This document shows, one piece after another, positions 38,110 to 46,830 of a stretch of 64,000 bases of DNA. The first letter of the stretch is position 1, and every line of letters begins with the position of its first letter. The DNA comes from Pseudoalteromonas luteoviolacea B = ATCC 29581 (GTDB lineage: Bacteria; Pseudomonadota; Gammaproteobacteria; Enterobacterales; Alteromonadaceae). The notes below the pieces were generated by a model. That model saw only the letters and a list, made by a program, of their open reading frames with translations, searched no databases and was not told the origin of the DNA. Location of the stretch: assembly GCA_000333235.1 (NCBI GenBank), contig CAPN01000051.1, positions 620,001 through 684,000 of the forward strand. The letters run 5' to 3'. The position numbers and the translations under genes were made by a program.

Positions 38110-38568
38110 ATGTTTTATCGTGTTGACAAAGTGAGTTGGCTTGCTCACAAACGTGAATTACAGCAAATTCGTGAAAAAGTCTTCGTTTGTGAGTTGCATA
38201 TACCCAAGAAAGTTGAGTTTGATGAAATAGACCTAGTAGCAGAGCACATTCTAGTTAAAGATGAAACAGAATGCCCCGTCGCAACTGCCCGTTTATGTAA
38301 AGATGGACTGATCAGTCGCATTGCAGTTTTAAAGCAATATCGAAATAGAGAAACCTTCGATACTTTACTTAATTTTATTGCCAAACTTGCTCAGCAAAAT
38401 GGGTTACAGAGTGTATGCATTAATTGTGTTTTACATGAAGTGGATTTATTTACAGCAAAAGGCTTTGAAAAATCCGGATGTGTGTTCATGGAAGCGGGAA
38501 TACCAAGGCAACGGTTAATGTGCAAACTCAATAGTTTTTGTACTGAGCCATTTACACTTGTCCACTAA
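38110..38568 (+). CDS. GNAT-family N-acetyltransferase, ElaA-like
   Basis: A 152-residue GNAT protein. The N-terminal WLAHKRELQQIREKVFVCELHIP and DEIDLVAEHILVKDE strands, then ARLCKDGLISRIAVLKQYRNRETFDTLLNFI with a degenerate acetyl-CoA loop (the RxxGxG glycine pair is not evident, reading QYRNRETF), and a late ECGxxFMEAGIPRQRLM-like ending. The loss of the pyrophosphate-loop glycines is unusual and may mean weak or altered cofactor binding. A GCGGGGG stretch upstream can serve as ribosome binding site. The substrate is unknown. Confidence 0.75.
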   Translation: MFYRVDKVSWLAHKRELQQIREKVFVCELHIPKKVEFDEIDLVAEHILVKDETECPVATARLCKDGLISRIAVLKQYRNRETFDTLLNFIAKLAQQNGLQSVCINCVLHEVDLFTAKGFEKSGCVFMEAGIPRQRLMCKLNSFCTEPFTLVH

Positions 38569-38635
38569 ACCAGTATATAAGAGGGACAAAAATGCCCCTT
38601 CTTACAATGTAATAGATTAAAGATTCAAATCTAAA

Positions 38636-39088
38636 TTACTGGATGGTTTGTTCATTAACCCACATTTGATCTTTTTCAGCAATTTCATATAAACCATGGG
38701 CTCTATTAACGAGCAGATTAGCGAAATCTATTTGCAGTTTATCACGCACGCCTGAGTCTATAATTCCTTGCGCTTTCATTTGCCATTGATACGAAATATA
38801 ACGGATTGCATCACGCGCATTGCTTGCAGCAGAAAAATCGATTACGTCAGTTGGTAATCGCCCTGAAATAACCCAATATTTGCGTCCGTTTTGGCATTTG
38901 ATTTTCCAAAGGGCAAACAATGGTGGTAAATAGCGGCTGTCACCTTCAAAAATTGATTCTGGAATTAACCCTTGCTGAGCTAAAAACTTTTGTGCGTTTT
39001 CTAACGTCGAACGTTTCCAAGCTTGTTTTTGTTCTTCGGTAATAACTTGCTCAACGGGCTCGTTACTTTTAATTTGTTGTTCATTCAT
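38636..39088 (-). CDS. DUF4826-like protein
   Basis: A 150-residue soluble protein with no signal peptide or membrane segment. It contains YLPPLFALWKIKCQNGRKYWVISGRLPTDVI followed by ARDAIRYISYQWQMKAQGI, an arrangement I recall from the gammaproteobacterial family DUF4826; the name is from memory and needs a profile search. The N terminus is charged and rich in Glu and Gln. It is in the same direction as lolCDE but lies downstream of lolE, 98 bases away, and so could be in its transcript. No function can be assigned. Confidence 0.65.
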   Translation of the reverse strand: MNEQQIKSNEPVEQVITEEQKQAWKRSTLENAQKFLAQQGLIPESIFEGDSRYLPPLFALWKIKCQNGRKYWVISGRLPTDVIDFSAASNARDAIRYISYQWQMKAQGIIDSGVRDKLQIDFANLLVNRAHGLYEIAEKDQMWVNEQTIQ

Positions 39089-39185
39089 TTTTACTACTCT
39101 ATTTTAATTTTGTTACCCTGTTGTTCAATCGTTTTTAAACAAGGTATCGAAGTACTATACCAGTGCTAACGCTTTAGCGAAACAC

Positions 39186-40412
39186 TCAATTTCCAAGTGC
39201 TTGAGCCGGGTTTACTTTTGTTGCCTGCCAAGCTGGATAGAGCGTTGCTAATGTGGAAATAAGTAGCGTACCAATCACGGTAATTGCCACATCAGGCCAA
39301 TGCACCACCGAGGGCAAAAATTCAACAAAATACACACCTTCTAACGGGTTTGATTCGCTAAACGAAACCCAGAGCTTAAAAAGATCAGAAATATTCATCG
39401 CTAACAATACCCCAATAAATACGCCAAGCGCAGCACCAACCATGGCATAACCAAGCCCTTGCAAAATAAAGGTCATAAATATCGTTTGATCTTTCGCCCC
39501 CATGGTTTTTAATATTGCGATGTCATTTTGTTTTTCTTTCACTTCCATCACCATAGACGAAACAATATTAAAACTTGCCACAGCGATAATAAGGAACACA
39601 ACTAAATAAATAATAGTTCTAACCATTTGAATATCTTGATAAAGACTGCCTTGAGCTCGAAACCAACTACTCACATAGACTAAATCAGGCAACAAGCGCC
39701 CCGCTTCCATCGCGACCTGATGCGCTAAAAATACGTTGTCGACAGCCAGTCGAATGTCGGTTACTTCGTCGGGTGAAAACCCAAGCACTCGTTGTGCGCT
39801 AGACAATGCCATAATGCCGGTAGAATGATCAACAGGGCCTCCCATCTCAATGCTACCAACTAGCGTCAAGCTTAATCGTTTGCTTTGCGCCGTCTTATTA
39901 CTATTTTTTTGATCTGCTAATAAGACCGTAATGGTGTCGCCTATCGAAACATTTAATTCGTTTATGATCTGTTTGCCTAGTATGATTTCGTCGTCTGCTA
40001 GGCTAGACACTGGAGTGCCTTTAATATACTGGTCAATTTGCGAAACTTTATCGTGCTCGGTTTGCAACACAGCTTCTAATGACAGTGCTTTTAATTTAGT
40101 GCCATACTGAACCATCGCACTTAACTTCATTTGCGGTGCTGCACCAATCACATTGGGATGCTGCTCCAAAAGGGCGAGTTTACTTGGCCAATTCTTAATC
40201 GGTTTTTCAGGGGCATGGTATTCAACATGTGCGACGACAGACAACAAACGTTTAACCAATTGCTGCTCAAATCCATTAATCACAGATAATGAAACAATTA
40301 GTACACACACGCCGAGTAAAACACCGATTGTTGAAGCTTTACTCAAAAATGAAATTAACCCTGTATGTTGCTCACTTGCTCGAAAACGCTTTGCGAGAAA
40401 ACGACTTAACAT
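39186..40412 (-). CDS. lolE: Lipoprotein-releasing ABC permease subunit LolE
   Basis: A 408-residue inner-membrane protein with one N-terminal membrane helix (SKASTIGVLLGVCVLIVSLSVINGFEQQL region, about 20-50), a large periplasmic domain (about 50-260) and three C-terminal helices of the FtsX/MacB type, beginning YLVVFLIIAVASFNIVSSMVMEVKEKQNDIAILKTMGA. Together with LolC and LolD it extracts outer-membrane lipoproteins from the inner membrane. As the third gene of lolCDE it is named LolE by order. Its start overlaps the lolD end by 7 bases. Confidence 0.92.
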   Translation of the reverse strand: MLSRFLAKRFRASEQHTGLISFLSKASTIGVLLGVCVLIVSLSVINGFEQQLVKRLLSVVAHVEYHAPEKPIKNWPSKLALLEQHPNVIGAAPQMKLSAMVQYGTKLKALSLEAVLQTEHDKVSQIDQYIKGTPVSSLADDEIILGKQIINELNVSIGDTITVLLADQKNSNKTAQSKRLSLTLVGSIEMGGPVDHSTGIMALSSAQRVLGFSPDEVTDIRLAVDNVFLAHQVAMEAGRLLPDLVYVSSWFRAQGSLYQDIQMVRTIIYLVVFLIIAVASFNIVSSMVMEVKEKQNDIAILKTMGAKDQTIFMTFILQGLGYAMVGAALGVFIGVLLAMNISDLFKLWVSFSESNPLEGVYFVEFLPSVVHWPDVAITVIGTLLISTLATLYPAWQATKVNPAQALGN

Positions 40413-41104
40413 ACGCTTTGCGCCTTAAGTTCAACGAGCTTTCCCTCGTCTAATTTCACAATACGGTCCATTTTAGCGGCAAGGTCAAGATCATGGGTGA
40501 CGATAACGAAACTTGTCTTAAGTGTTTGATTTAGCTTTCTTAACAAATTAAACACTAACTCACCATTTTGTTTGTCCAAATTACCTGTTGGTTCATCAGC
40601 TAACACTAAGCTCGGCTTAACAACAAGTGCACGAGCAATCGCAACCCGTTGACGTTCACCACCAGAGAGTGCAGATGGCCGATGTTGAATGCGGTGAGCA
40701 AGTCCGACTGCTTCCAATAGCTCTGTAGCAAACGTACGAGCTTGAGTAGGTTTAATGCCTGCAATGAGCAAAGGCATTGCAACATTCTCAAGCGCCGTGA
40801 ACTCCATTAAAAGGTGATGAAATTGATAAATAAAGCCTAAATGCTGATTTCGGAATTCCGCCGTTTCGCTGCGATTAAGGCGGCCAACATCAGTGCCTTT
40901 TATAGCAACTGTGCCTGTACTCGCTTTATCTAAAGTACCAAGTATATGTAATAACGTACTTTTACCAGAACCCGAACTCCCTAATACTGCAACCATTTCA
41001 CCTTGGTTTATAGTAAGATTGATCCCTTGCAACACCTCGACGTCTTTTTCACCATCACGGTATGATTTAGTGACACCGACACACTTCAATACTTCATTAT
41101 TCAT
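40406..41104 (-). CDS. lolD: Lipoprotein-releasing ABC ATPase LolD
   Basis: A 232-residue ABC ATPase powering LolCDE. It has Walker A GSSGSGKST (42-50), the Q-loop region FIYQFHHLLMEFTALENV, which is typical of LolD, the signature LSGGERQRVAIARAL, Walker B LVLADEPTGNLD and the switch His in VTHD. It overlaps lolC by 8 bases and lolE by 7, so the three are tightly coupled. Confidence 0.96.
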   Translation of the reverse strand: MNNEVLKCVGVTKSYRDGEKDVEVLQGINLTINQGEMVAVLGSSGSGKSTLLHILGTLDKASTGTVAIKGTDVGRLNRSETAEFRNQHLGFIYQFHHLLMEFTALENVAMPLLIAGIKPTQARTFATELLEAVGLAHRIQHRPSALSGGERQRVAIARALVVKPSLVLADEPTGNLDKQNGELVFNLLRKLNQTLKTSFVIVTHDLDLAAKMDRIVKLDEGKLVELKAQSVC

Positions 41105-42299
41105 ATCTTAAAATCTCTGCAGGTAATACACTTGCTGCTTTTCTGGCTGGAAACGCCGTGGCGATGAAACTAAGTAATAAACTGAAACTCACCATTACAG
41201 CAATTGATGTGCTTTCTAATACGACAGGTAGCTTAGTTGCTCCTAGGAAATTCAAGCCTACGCTAGCCAAAACTTCGTTAATATTGAGTGTCAGAGTTAT
41301 CCCTAAGATCACGCCAAACAAAGTCCCTAACATACCATTATAAGCACCTTGCACCATAAAAATTTGCATGATTTTCAATGGTGTAAAACCCAAAGTTTGC
41401 AAAATCGCAACTTCGGATTTTTTCTCATTTACCATCATCGATAGTGCAGAAAGAATATTGAACGCAGCAACTAATACGATTAGTGCTAACAATAAGGTCA
41501 TGATCCGCTTTTCCATCGCCACAGCACTGAAAAGCGCACCTTGTTTAACACGCCAGTCTTCGACCTCCACACCTTCGTATTGCGCTATTTGTTCAACAAC
41601 CGAATGAAAATCGAATGCATCATGTAAACTAATACGATAAGAAACTGGATCGTCTGGTTTTTGTTTTTGCAATTTCGCTAAAGAAGAATAATTGGTGTAC
41701 GCCAAATACGTATCCGCCTCGCTATCCGTTGCAAAAATACCTCGTACGATAAAAACCCGTTGCATTGGCACTCGACCCATCGGGGTATAGTTACTTACAC
41801 TCGGGATCACAACGCGAATTTCATCACCTAACACCAAGCCAAGGGTTTGAGCGGTATAACGGCTGATTGCCAGACTGAATGGTTCATCGTGAATCGTTTG
41901 CCAATGACCTTGAACAAAAAATCGCTCTAAAATGGTATTATTTTCATCACTTCCATGTAAACTTACACCAATAAGTTCATGATTTGTTTGTATTATCGCT
42001 TCTGCATCAGTATGTAGACCATACTCTTTAACTTTATCCTCATGCGAAAGCAAAGTAAGTAGTGGTGCAAGTGACGATTGCTCACCACTCACTTTAATAT
42101 GTGGTATCAATGCCAACATCGACGTCTTGAGGTTTTTCTCGAAACCATTCATCACTGAATTAACAATAATTAATGCAGCCAAACCTAAAGTGATCCCAGC
42201 AATAGAGAAAAAAGAAATAAAGGAAATAAACGCATTGCCCTTTGTACTGCGTGAATATCGTAATCCGACGAATAGACTGACTGGTTGAATCATAGCCAC
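41097..42299 (-). CDS. lolC: Lipoprotein-releasing ABC permease subunit LolC
   Basis: A 400-residue inner-membrane protein, paralogous to LolE. It starts VSLFVGLRYSRSTKGNAFISFISFFSIAGITLGLAALIIVNSVMNGFEKNL, the classical LolC N terminus with its first membrane helix. A periplasmic domain follows (about 50-255), then three C-terminal helices beginning MTLLLALIVLVAAFNILSALSMMVNEKKSEVAILQTLG. First gene of the lolCDE operon; the divergent SulP gene starts 121 bases away. Confidence 0.93.
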   Translation of the reverse strand: MAMIQPVSLFVGLRYSRSTKGNAFISFISFFSIAGITLGLAALIIVNSVMNGFEKNLKTSMLALIPHIKVSGEQSSLAPLLTLLSHEDKVKEYGLHTDAEAIIQTNHELIGVSLHGSDENNTILERFFVQGHWQTIHDEPFSLAISRYTAQTLGLVLGDEIRVVIPSVSNYTPMGRVPMQRVFIVRGIFATDSEADTYLAYTNYSSLAKLQKQKPDDPVSYRISLHDAFDFHSVVEQIAQYEGVEVEDWRVKQGALFSAVAMEKRIMTLLLALIVLVAAFNILSALSMMVNEKKSEVAILQTLGFTPLKIMQIFMVQGAYNGMLGTLFGVILGITLTLNINEVLASVGLNFLGATKLPVVLESTSIAVMVSFSLLLSFIATAFPARKAASVLPAEILRYE

Positions 42300-42420
42300 T
42301 GTATTGAGTTATTCTTTAGGTGTATTAGGAGTTTAACACATCCACTAAATGCATGGGTACGCAAGAAAATGTAAATAATCATTAAAAATCCAACCACTTG
42401 TCGTTTTAATTTAGGTTAGA

Positions 42421-44124
42421 ATGCGCAAAATCCACATAATTGGCAGAAACACCGTGTCACCAAGTAGATATAAACGTATGACTTTGAAGGGGGATTTGTT
42501 CGGAGGTGTAACCACGGCAATCATTTCCCTCCCGCTTGCTTTGGCGTTTGGCGTAGCTTCCGGCGCAGGCGCAGAAGCAGGTATGTGGGGAGCAATCCTC
42601 GTTGGCTTATTCGCGGCGTTATTTGGTGGATCGACGTCTTTAATTTCTGAACCCACTGGACCGATGACGGTGATTATGACAGCAGTACTTACTGCGATGG
42701 TTTCCAGTTACCCCGAACAAGGCCCAGCAATGGCCTTTACTGTCGTAATGATGGCCGGTGCATTTCAAGTTTTACTGGGTACGCTTAAACTAGGCAAATA
42801 CGTAACGCTAATGCCTTATAGCGTGATCTCTGGTTTCATGTCGGGGATCGGAATTATTCTAATCATCTTACAACTTGCCCCGCTACTCGGCCACAAAGCA
42901 CCTACAGGGGGGGTTCAAGGTACTCTTGCATCATTACCTGAACTGCTTAGTAATATTCACTTGAGTGAATTACTTCTTGGCACAATTACGTTATTCATTT
43001 TATTTAAATTTCCAAAAAAGTATCGCCAGTATGTTCCTGCTCAGCTTGTCGCATTAATTAGTGTGACACTGCTATCTCTACTATTTTTTAATTTTGATGA
43101 CATCCGTAGGATCGGAGAAATCCCAAGCGGGATGCCTTCATTGGTAGTACCAACGTTTGAAGCCGACATGTTCACTCGAATGGTCATTGATGCCTTAGTT
43201 CTCGGTACATTAGGCTGCATTGATACGTTACTAACTGCCGTTATAGCAGATAGCTTAACCCGTACCGAACATGACTCTGATAAAGAACTTCGGGGCCAAG
43301 GTATCGCGAATATGGTTGCAGGTGCATTTGGCGCATTACCTGGGGCAGGCGCCACTATGGGCACCGTTGTTAACGTTCAAGTCGGAGCAAAAAGCCCATT
43401 AGCTGGTATTTTTAGAGCCTTAATTTTGATGGCTGTAGTCTTTATCGCAGGCTCATTGACCGAACCCATTCCAATGGCGGTGCTTGCAGGTATAGCTGTA
43501 TATGTCGGCATTAATATTCTTGATTGGAGTTTTATTCAGCGAGCACACAAACTTAGTACCATACAAATGGTTATAATGTATGGCGTTATGCTGCTGACCG
43601 TATTAGTTGATTTAATGGTTGCTGTCGGTTTAGGCGTGTTTATTTCAAATATTATTGTGATTGAAAAACTGAGCCGGGTGCAAAGCGAGCAAGTTAAAGC
43701 CATCAGCGATGGCGATGACGATAATGTGCCTTTGTCAAAACCAGAACGACGATTATTAGATCAAGCTAATGGACAACTGCTTTTTTTCTACCTTTCTGGA
43801 CCAATGATTTTCAGTGTATCAAAAGCAATTTCAAGACAACATCGTCATGTTGCAAAATACAAGGCAATGGTGATTGACCTATCGGATGTGCCCATGCTCG
43901 ATGTCACAGTTAGCCTTGCAATTGAAAACGCGATCCTCGATGCATTAGACTCGCATGTTGACGTATTTATCTATTCACCAAACAGAGATACTACCATGCA
44001 GCTCGAACGCTTTAATTTACGCGATAGACTATCGCCTTTAGCGTTTTGCGCAACACGCGAACTCGCTTTACAAAGAGCGTTAGAGGCAATCGCAAAACCT
44101 AACCTTGGGGTTTTAAACACCTAA
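42421..44124 (+). CDS. SulP-family anion transporter with STAS domain
   Basis: A 567-residue SLC26/SulP protein. The N-terminal transport domain (about 20-430, 10-14 helices) starts LKGDLFGGVTTAIISLPLALAFGVASGAGAEAGMWGAI, and includes SEPTGPMTVIM and LPGAGATMGTVVNVQ-type repeats. The C-terminal STAS domain (about 450-560) contains VIDLSDVPMLDVTVSLAIENAI with the DxTxxxxL loop. Substrates in bacteria include sulfate, bicarbonate, C4-dicarboxylates and chloride; none is indicated here. Start at 42421 gives a short basic N terminus; an internal ATG at 42478 is an alternative. Confidence 0.9.
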   Translation: MRKIHIIGRNTVSPSRYKRMTLKGDLFGGVTTAIISLPLALAFGVASGAGAEAGMWGAILVGLFAALFGGSTSLISEPTGPMTVIMTAVLTAMVSSYPEQGPAMAFTVVMMAGAFQVLLGTLKLGKYVTLMPYSVISGFMSGIGIILIILQLAPLLGHKAPTGGVQGTLASLPELLSNIHLSELLLGTITLFILFKFPKKYRQYVPAQLVALISVTLLSLLFFNFDDIRRIGEIPSGMPSLVVPTFEADMFTRMVIDALVLGTLGCIDTLLTAVIADSLTRTEHDSDKELRGQGIANMVAGAFGALPGAGATMGTVVNVQVGAKSPLAGIFRALILMAVVFIAGSLTEPIPMAVLAGIAVYVGINILDWSFIQRAHKLSTIQMVIMYGVMLLTVLVDLMVAVGLGVFISNIIVIEKLSRVQSEQVKAISDGDDDNVPLSKPERRLLDQANGQLLFFYLSGPMIFSVSKAISRQHRHVAKYKAMVIDLSDVPMLDVTVSLAIENAILDALDSHVDVFIYSPNRDTTMQLERFNLRDRLSPLAFCATRELALQRALEAIAKPNLGVLNT

Positions 44125-44156
44125 TTTAAGCACTTAACAACAATTCAAGCTTACTT

Positions 44157-44184
44157 ACTGCGGCAGTCATGTGACTGCCGCAGT
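44157..44184. repeat. Perfect 13-bp inverted repeat between convergent genes
   Basis: ACTGCGGCAGTCA (44157-44169) and TGACTGCCGCAGT (44172-44184) are perfectly complementary with a 2-base TG centre. It lies between the ends of the convergent SulP and prpE genes. It has no adjacent T run on either strand beyond a distant ATTTTTA, so it is either a bidirectional, partly Rho-independent terminator or a transcript-end stability hairpin. Confidence 0.7.
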
Positions 44185-44197
44185 GCACATCGTATTT

Positions 44198-46078
44198 TTA
44201 TCCCTGCCACAGCTTGTCAATTTCGTTAAATACGCTCGCGTCATCTATTGTAGAAGGGATTTGCAATGGATCTCCATCAACTAATTGCCGCAAATTTTTA
44301 CGCAAAATCTTACCAGAGCGTGTTTTTGGTAGCCGAGGCACGGTCAACACTCTTTTTAAACAGGCTATAGCGCCGATTTGATTTCTTATCTGCGCCACCA
44401 CTTCTGCTTCAATCTCAGTGTGACTATGCGAAATACCATCTTTTAACACAATCATCGCCACTGGTGTTTGACCCTTGAGCTCACATTTCGCGGCAAAAAC
44501 GGCACATTCCGCTACATCAGGATGATTTGAAACAATCTCTTCCATTTCACCCGTCGATAATCGGTGGCCTGCAACATTAATAACATCATCGGTGCGCCCC
44601 ATAATAAACAAGTAACCGTCTTCATCGAAATAGCCACCATCACCCGTTAAATAATAACCAGGATAAGCACTCAAATAACTTTGTTTGAAACGGGGCGTGT
44701 CCTGCCAAAGCGTCGTTAAGCATCCGGGTGGCAATGGTAACTTAATACACACTGCACCTTGTTCATTTACACCAAGTTTTTCACCCGCAGCATCTAGAAT
44801 TTGAACATCATATCCCGGTGTGCATTTAGTCGCGCTGCCAGGCTTAGTGACAAATTTTTCTAACCCGACCGGATTAGACGCGATAGCCCACCCTGTTTCC
44901 GTTTGCCACCAATGATCAATTACGGGTAAACCGGTTGTTTCCAAAAGCCATTCATAGGTTGCAGGATCCAATCTTTCTCCGGCCAGAAAAAGAGTTTTCA
45001 GTGATGAGGTATCATATTTTTTAAAGCCTAAACCTGTCGGATCTTCTTTTTTGATTGCTCGAAATGCGGTTGGAGCCGTAAACAATGCATTTACGTTGTA
45101 TTCTTCTACGATCCGCCAAAACGCACTCGCATCGGGTGTACGTATTGGCTTTCCTTCATATAAGACCGTAGTACAACCAAAAAGCAATGGACCGTATACG
45201 ATATACGAGTGCCCCACTACCCATCCAATATCCGAGGCTGCAAAAAATACGTCGCCGGGTGACATACCATAGACCGTACTCATACTGTAATTCAAAGCAA
45301 CAGCATGGCCGCCATTTTCACGCAAAACGCCTTTGGGTTTGCCTGTTGTACCTGAGGTGTAGAGCACATACAGGGGATCGCAAGCGTTAAGCTTAACCGG
45401 TTTAGCTTCTAAACTATGGTTCGATAACGTTTGCCAATCAATATCACGCGGCATGTTCATCTTTGCTTTTAATGCAGATCGCTGTAACACAACACAATGC
45501 TCTACTTTGTGGTTCGCTTTTTCTAACGCTTCATCAAGCATTGGTTTGTAAGCAATGATCCGTTCAATCTCGATACCACAAGACGCACTCAAAATTACTT
45601 TTGGTTTAGCATCATCAATTCTTACACTGAGTTCATGAGGTGCAAAACCACCAAAAACGACCGAATGAATTGCCCCCAACCGTGCACAGGCTAGCATCCC
45701 AATAACGGCTTCTGGCACCATTGGCATATAAATAACAACCCGATCGCCTTTCACGACACCTAAACGTTGTAAGCCCGCAGCAAAACGTGCAACCGCTTCT
45801 TTCAATTCTTGATAAGTAAATTGTTGTTTTGTTTGCGTAACAGGAGAATCGTAAATCAACGCCAGTTGCTGTCCCCGGCCATTTTCTACATGATAATCAA
45901 GTGCCATGTAAGCGGTATTTAGCTCTCCATCTGGAAACCAATGGTGTAATCCATCCTTGTCTTGCCTACAACCCGTTTTTGGCACTGAATACCATGGAAG
46001 TTGTGTTGCCTGAGTCAACCAAAAGCGATCTGATGAATCGATAGACTCTTGGTATTGTATAAAATATGGTGTTGTCAT
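44198..46078 (-). CDS. prpE: Propionyl-CoA synthetase
   Basis: Activates propionate with ATP and CoA via a propionyl-adenylate. The 626-residue AMP-forming acyl-CoA synthetase has ALIYDSPVTQTKQQFTYQEL, VVFGGFAPHELSVRIDDAKPK, the P-loop YTSGTTGKPKGVLRENGGHA, DHWWQTETGWAI and the C-terminal PKTRSGKILRKNL with the acetylatable catalytic lysine. The DRFW and PWYSVP segments at the start mark it as PrpE rather than Acs. It is alone here; the methylcitrate cycle genes that would use its product are not in the window. Confidence 0.93.
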   Translation of the reverse strand: MTTPYFIQYQESIDSSDRFWLTQATQLPWYSVPKTGCRQDKDGLHHWFPDGELNTAYMALDYHVENGRGQQLALIYDSPVTQTKQQFTYQELKEAVARFAAGLQRLGVVKGDRVVIYMPMVPEAVIGMLACARLGAIHSVVFGGFAPHELSVRIDDAKPKVILSASCGIEIERIIAYKPMLDEALEKANHKVEHCVVLQRSALKAKMNMPRDIDWQTLSNHSLEAKPVKLNACDPLYVLYTSGTTGKPKGVLRENGGHAVALNYSMSTVYGMSPGDVFFAASDIGWVVGHSYIVYGPLLFGCTTVLYEGKPIRTPDASAFWRIVEEYNVNALFTAPTAFRAIKKEDPTGLGFKKYDTSSLKTLFLAGERLDPATYEWLLETTGLPVIDHWWQTETGWAIASNPVGLEKFVTKPGSATKCTPGYDVQILDAAGEKLGVNEQGAVCIKLPLPPGCLTTLWQDTPRFKQSYLSAYPGYYLTGDGGYFDEDGYLFIMGRTDDVINVAGHRLSTGEMEEIVSNHPDVAECAVFAAKCELKGQTPVAMIVLKDGISHSHTEIEAEVVAQIRNQIGAIACLKRVLTVPRLPKTRSGKILRKNLRQLVDGDPLQIPSTIDDASVFNEIDKLWQG

Positions 46079-46189
46079 AACAGTTCCCCATTAACAGTCC
46101 TTTTCAAAGTAGGAAAGCTTGCGGTTAAGCACTATTAGACTTTCGAATAATTACGGCTAAAGTCTCAGGGAGTTTGATTTAAAACAAAC

Positions 46190-46663
46190 TTAGCTTAATG
46201 CTCGTTGATTTTTCTTCGCAATGGATAAACAGTCGAAAAATGTCGGGTATATCAACTTTGCATGCCGTAAATGGGGCTTTTTCAACCAGTTTAAGTTACG
46301 AGGAAGCCAACGTAGCACCCAAAGTCGTTTACTTTTTTCACGCTGATTCACTTCTCCAATGTTCTTTAACAATTGTTCAGGCATCAAATACAGTGCCTGA
46401 TTAATCAAAGAAATTTCTTTCAATAAACTGTTCAAGTCTCCATTACTTAACTGGATCATCATTGCTGCTTTATGAGTTGAACTATGTAAAATCATGTCCA
46501 TTAAGCTAGCACTGTATGTAGACATGACAAGATCTCGCCGGATCTGAAAATGTCCAAGGCGTCCACTGCATTGACGCAGTAAGTCTTTTAAAAAAGTAAA
46601 GAGCACAAGTTGCTCGCGATTCACGATACTAGTGTCTAAAGCCTGCTGATTAATTAGGGTCAT
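46190..46663 (-). CDS. Hypothetical protein, no family recognised
   Basis: A 157-residue protein of unknown function. It has no signal peptide and no clear membrane helix. The N-terminal half is helical with several hydrophobic residues (LVLFTFLKDLLRQCSGRLG, then SLMDMILHSSTHKAAMMIQLS); the C-terminal third is strongly basic and rich in Trp and Leu (WVLRWLPRNLNWLKKPHLRH at about 115-134), suggesting nucleic-acid or membrane-surface binding. An AAGGATG ribosome binding site seven bases before the ATG supports translation. It lies between prpE and fabY, separated from fabY by a terminator, so it has its own promoter. Confidence 0.6.
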   Translation of the reverse strand: MTLINQQALDTSIVNREQLVLFTFLKDLLRQCSGRLGHFQIRRDLVMSTYSASLMDMILHSSTHKAAMMIQLSNGDLNSLLKEISLINQALYLMPEQLLKNIGEVNQREKSKRLWVLRWLPRNLNWLKKPHLRHAKLIYPTFFDCLSIAKKNQRALS

Positions 46664-46765
46664 AAATTCATCCTTGTCATTGATTTAAGTGTCGGTTGAC
46701 TAGCTTAGGACAGACTCATGATTTCTCAAGCCCCACTTACACTTTGTTACACTATCACAAGATGA

Positions 46766-46800
46766 CATAAAAAAAGCGCTGAATCGAGTTCAGCGCTTTT
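46766..46800 (-). terminator. Rho-independent terminator after fabY
   Basis: AAAAGCGCTGAA (46772-46783) and TTCAGCGCTTTT (46789-46800) pair around TCGAG. On the minus strand the stem is followed by a T run, so it ends the fabY transcript, 31 bases after that gene. Confidence 0.92.
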
Positions 46801-46830
46801 GCTTTGCTTAACTTAGTTATCAAACGGCGT

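Noticed and set aside
38579..38604. Possible terminator between the GNAT and DUF4826-like genes
   Set aside because: AGAGGGAC and GCCCCTTCT can be partly paired but with mismatches and no T run on either strand.
42904..42914. Run of seven G residues in the SulP gene
   Set aside because: The run (about 42907-42913) encodes Gly-Gly in frame and seven is within normal coding range, so I did not report it as a slippage site.
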